Positions 63,513 through 64,000 of a DNA stretch of 64,000 bases are shown one piece after another. How positions within the stretch are numbered: the stretch's first letter is position 1; each line of letters starts with the position of its first letter. The notes beneath the pieces were generated by a model. That model was not told the origin of the DNA. It made no database searches and saw only the letters and a program-made list of their open reading frames with translations. Source of the DNA: Myxococcales bacterium (GTDB taxonomy: Bacteria > Myxococcota_A > Polyangia > Polyangiales > Polyangiaceae); assembly GCA_016703425.1 (NCBI GenBank), contig JADJCA010000027.1:62001-126000 (forward strand), read 5' to 3'. Both the position numbers and the translations under genes were made by a program.

Positions 63513-64000
63513 TCACCGCGTCGCCGCGGGCCTCGCCCAGCGCGGCACCAGGTGTTCGCGCAGGACCCCCTCGAGGAGGCGGAGGTGTGCCACGTGCGCG
63601 CCCTTATCGTCGCCGCCGTAGCCGCGCACGTGGAAGTCGCCGCGGTCCGCTTGGCTTGCGAGTTCCAGGCCGCCAGGCGCCGGCAATGGCGTCGCGAGCG
63701 TCTCGCGCGACGCGCCAGCGAGCGCGAGCAAGGCGGTGGTGGTCTCGGTCGTGTTGGCGTAGCCGACCGTTTGGATCGCCGAGTGGGTGACGACCATCAG
63801 CTTCTCTCCGCGCGCGGCCGCCTCGGCGAAGCGCACGAGTGACGACACGCTGCGCATGTCGGGCTTCTTGGCCGACGGGTTGCCCAGGTAAGGCGAATGG
63901 ATGCCGTCCAGGAGAACGACCGCGTCGATGCGCGGGTCGTCTTGTGCGGCGAGGATCTTTCGGATGGCGCCGTAGCCAGCGCTCCACGCGATCAGCGCGA
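63513..64000 (-). CDS. alpha/beta-hydrolase-like protein, cut by the window edge
   Basis: Only the C-terminal 162 codons lie in the window; the frame is open to the edge. AWSAGYGAIRKIL carries the GxSxG-like nucleophile elbow (here WSAGYG), and DAVVLLDGIHSPYLG the next strand. VVTHSAIQTVGYANTTET and RGYGGDDKGAHVAHL (with candidate Asp and His) follow. Such proteins are esterases or peptidase-like enzymes; the N-terminus is outside. Convergent with fdx, 25 bases apart. Confidence 0.65.
   Translation of the reverse strand, partial: ALIAWSAGYGAIRKILAAQDDPRIDAVVLLDGIHSPYLGNPSAKKPDMRSVSSLVRFAEAAARGEKLMVVTHSAIQTVGYANTTETTTALLALAGASRETLATPLPAPGGLELASQADRGDFHVRGYGGDDKGAHVAHLRLLEGVLREHLVPRWARPAATR

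Overview
The window looks like chromosomal DNA of a high-GC myxobacterium of the Polyangia/Sorangium type (inference). Reasons: coding regions have very strong third-position G/C; one surface protein ends in a MYXO-CTERM-like tail; there is an AgmX/PglI-like lipoprotein; and there are many lipoproteins with Ala/Gly/Asp/Pro-rich linkers. I saw no rRNA, tRNA, CRISPR array, insertion sequence or phage gene.

Layout. 0.1-2.2 kb: a small lipoprotein and a MYXO-CTERM beta-helix surface protein. 2.3-6.3 kb: aerobic benzoyl-CoA (box) module, a BoxR-type regulator (XRE HTH plus shikimate-kinase-like domain) divergent from boxC and boxB, with a clear inverted-repeat operator between them; boxA and the CoA ligase are not in the window. 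6.5-7.3 kb: a two-gene nucleotidyltransferase pair. 7.4-14.1 kb: conserved proteins, an EEP-family phosphodiesterase, a cysteine-free glutaredoxin-like protein, a macro-domain protein and a TPR protein. 14.1-17.2 kb: a GpsA-like protein lacking key catalytic residues, divergent from the radical-SAM protein YgiQ. 17.25-17.49 kb: a block of G and C homopolymers that is probably an assembly artefact. 17.5-22.4 kb: a POT peptide transporter, a lipoprotein and a penicillin-acylase-family lipoprotein. 22.4-28.9 kb: a six-gene minus-strand operon (TetR regulator, DevC-like permease, ATPase, HlyD-like adaptor, TolC-like channel, LivJ-like binding lipoprotein). 29-35.1 kb: a HAD hydrolase, a small HTH-like protein, two acyl-CoA dehydrogenases around an AgmX-like lipoprotein, and a fatty acid desaturase. 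35.4-37.5 kb: a choice-of-anchor-D-type surface protein carrying two compensating frameshifts. 37.6-51.9 kb: two heavy-metal-efflux RND systems, one with and one without its own outer-membrane channel, enclosing a pentameric ligand-gated ion channel homologue, a membrane-anchored companion protein and a cystathionine beta-synthase. 52.3-56.3 kb: an AraC regulator, a Kazal-like lipoprotein, another lipoprotein and an amidase. 56.4-63.5 kb: apaG, cyaY and a complete ISC iron-sulfur operon (iscS, iscU, iscA, hscB, hscA, fdx) headed by a cysteine-rich MerR-type regulator where many bacteria have IscR. The right edge cuts an alpha/beta-hydrolase-like gene.

How the genes fit together. The box module and the two acyl-CoA dehydrogenases point to CoA-thioester catabolism of aromatics and fatty acids. 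The ISC set plus frataxin is a self-contained Fe-S assembly unit. The two RND systems and the TetR-controlled pump suggest metal and xenobiotic export. Several genes (at about 10.1, 11.1, 12.1, 19.2 and 56.4 kb) have a -10-like hexamer only 7-9 bases before the ATG and no Shine-Dalgarno, which suggests leaderless transcripts.

Assembly caution: the homopolymer block, the apparent frameshift at the ygiQ 3' end and the paired indels in the 35.4-37.5 kb gene suggest local sequence errors.
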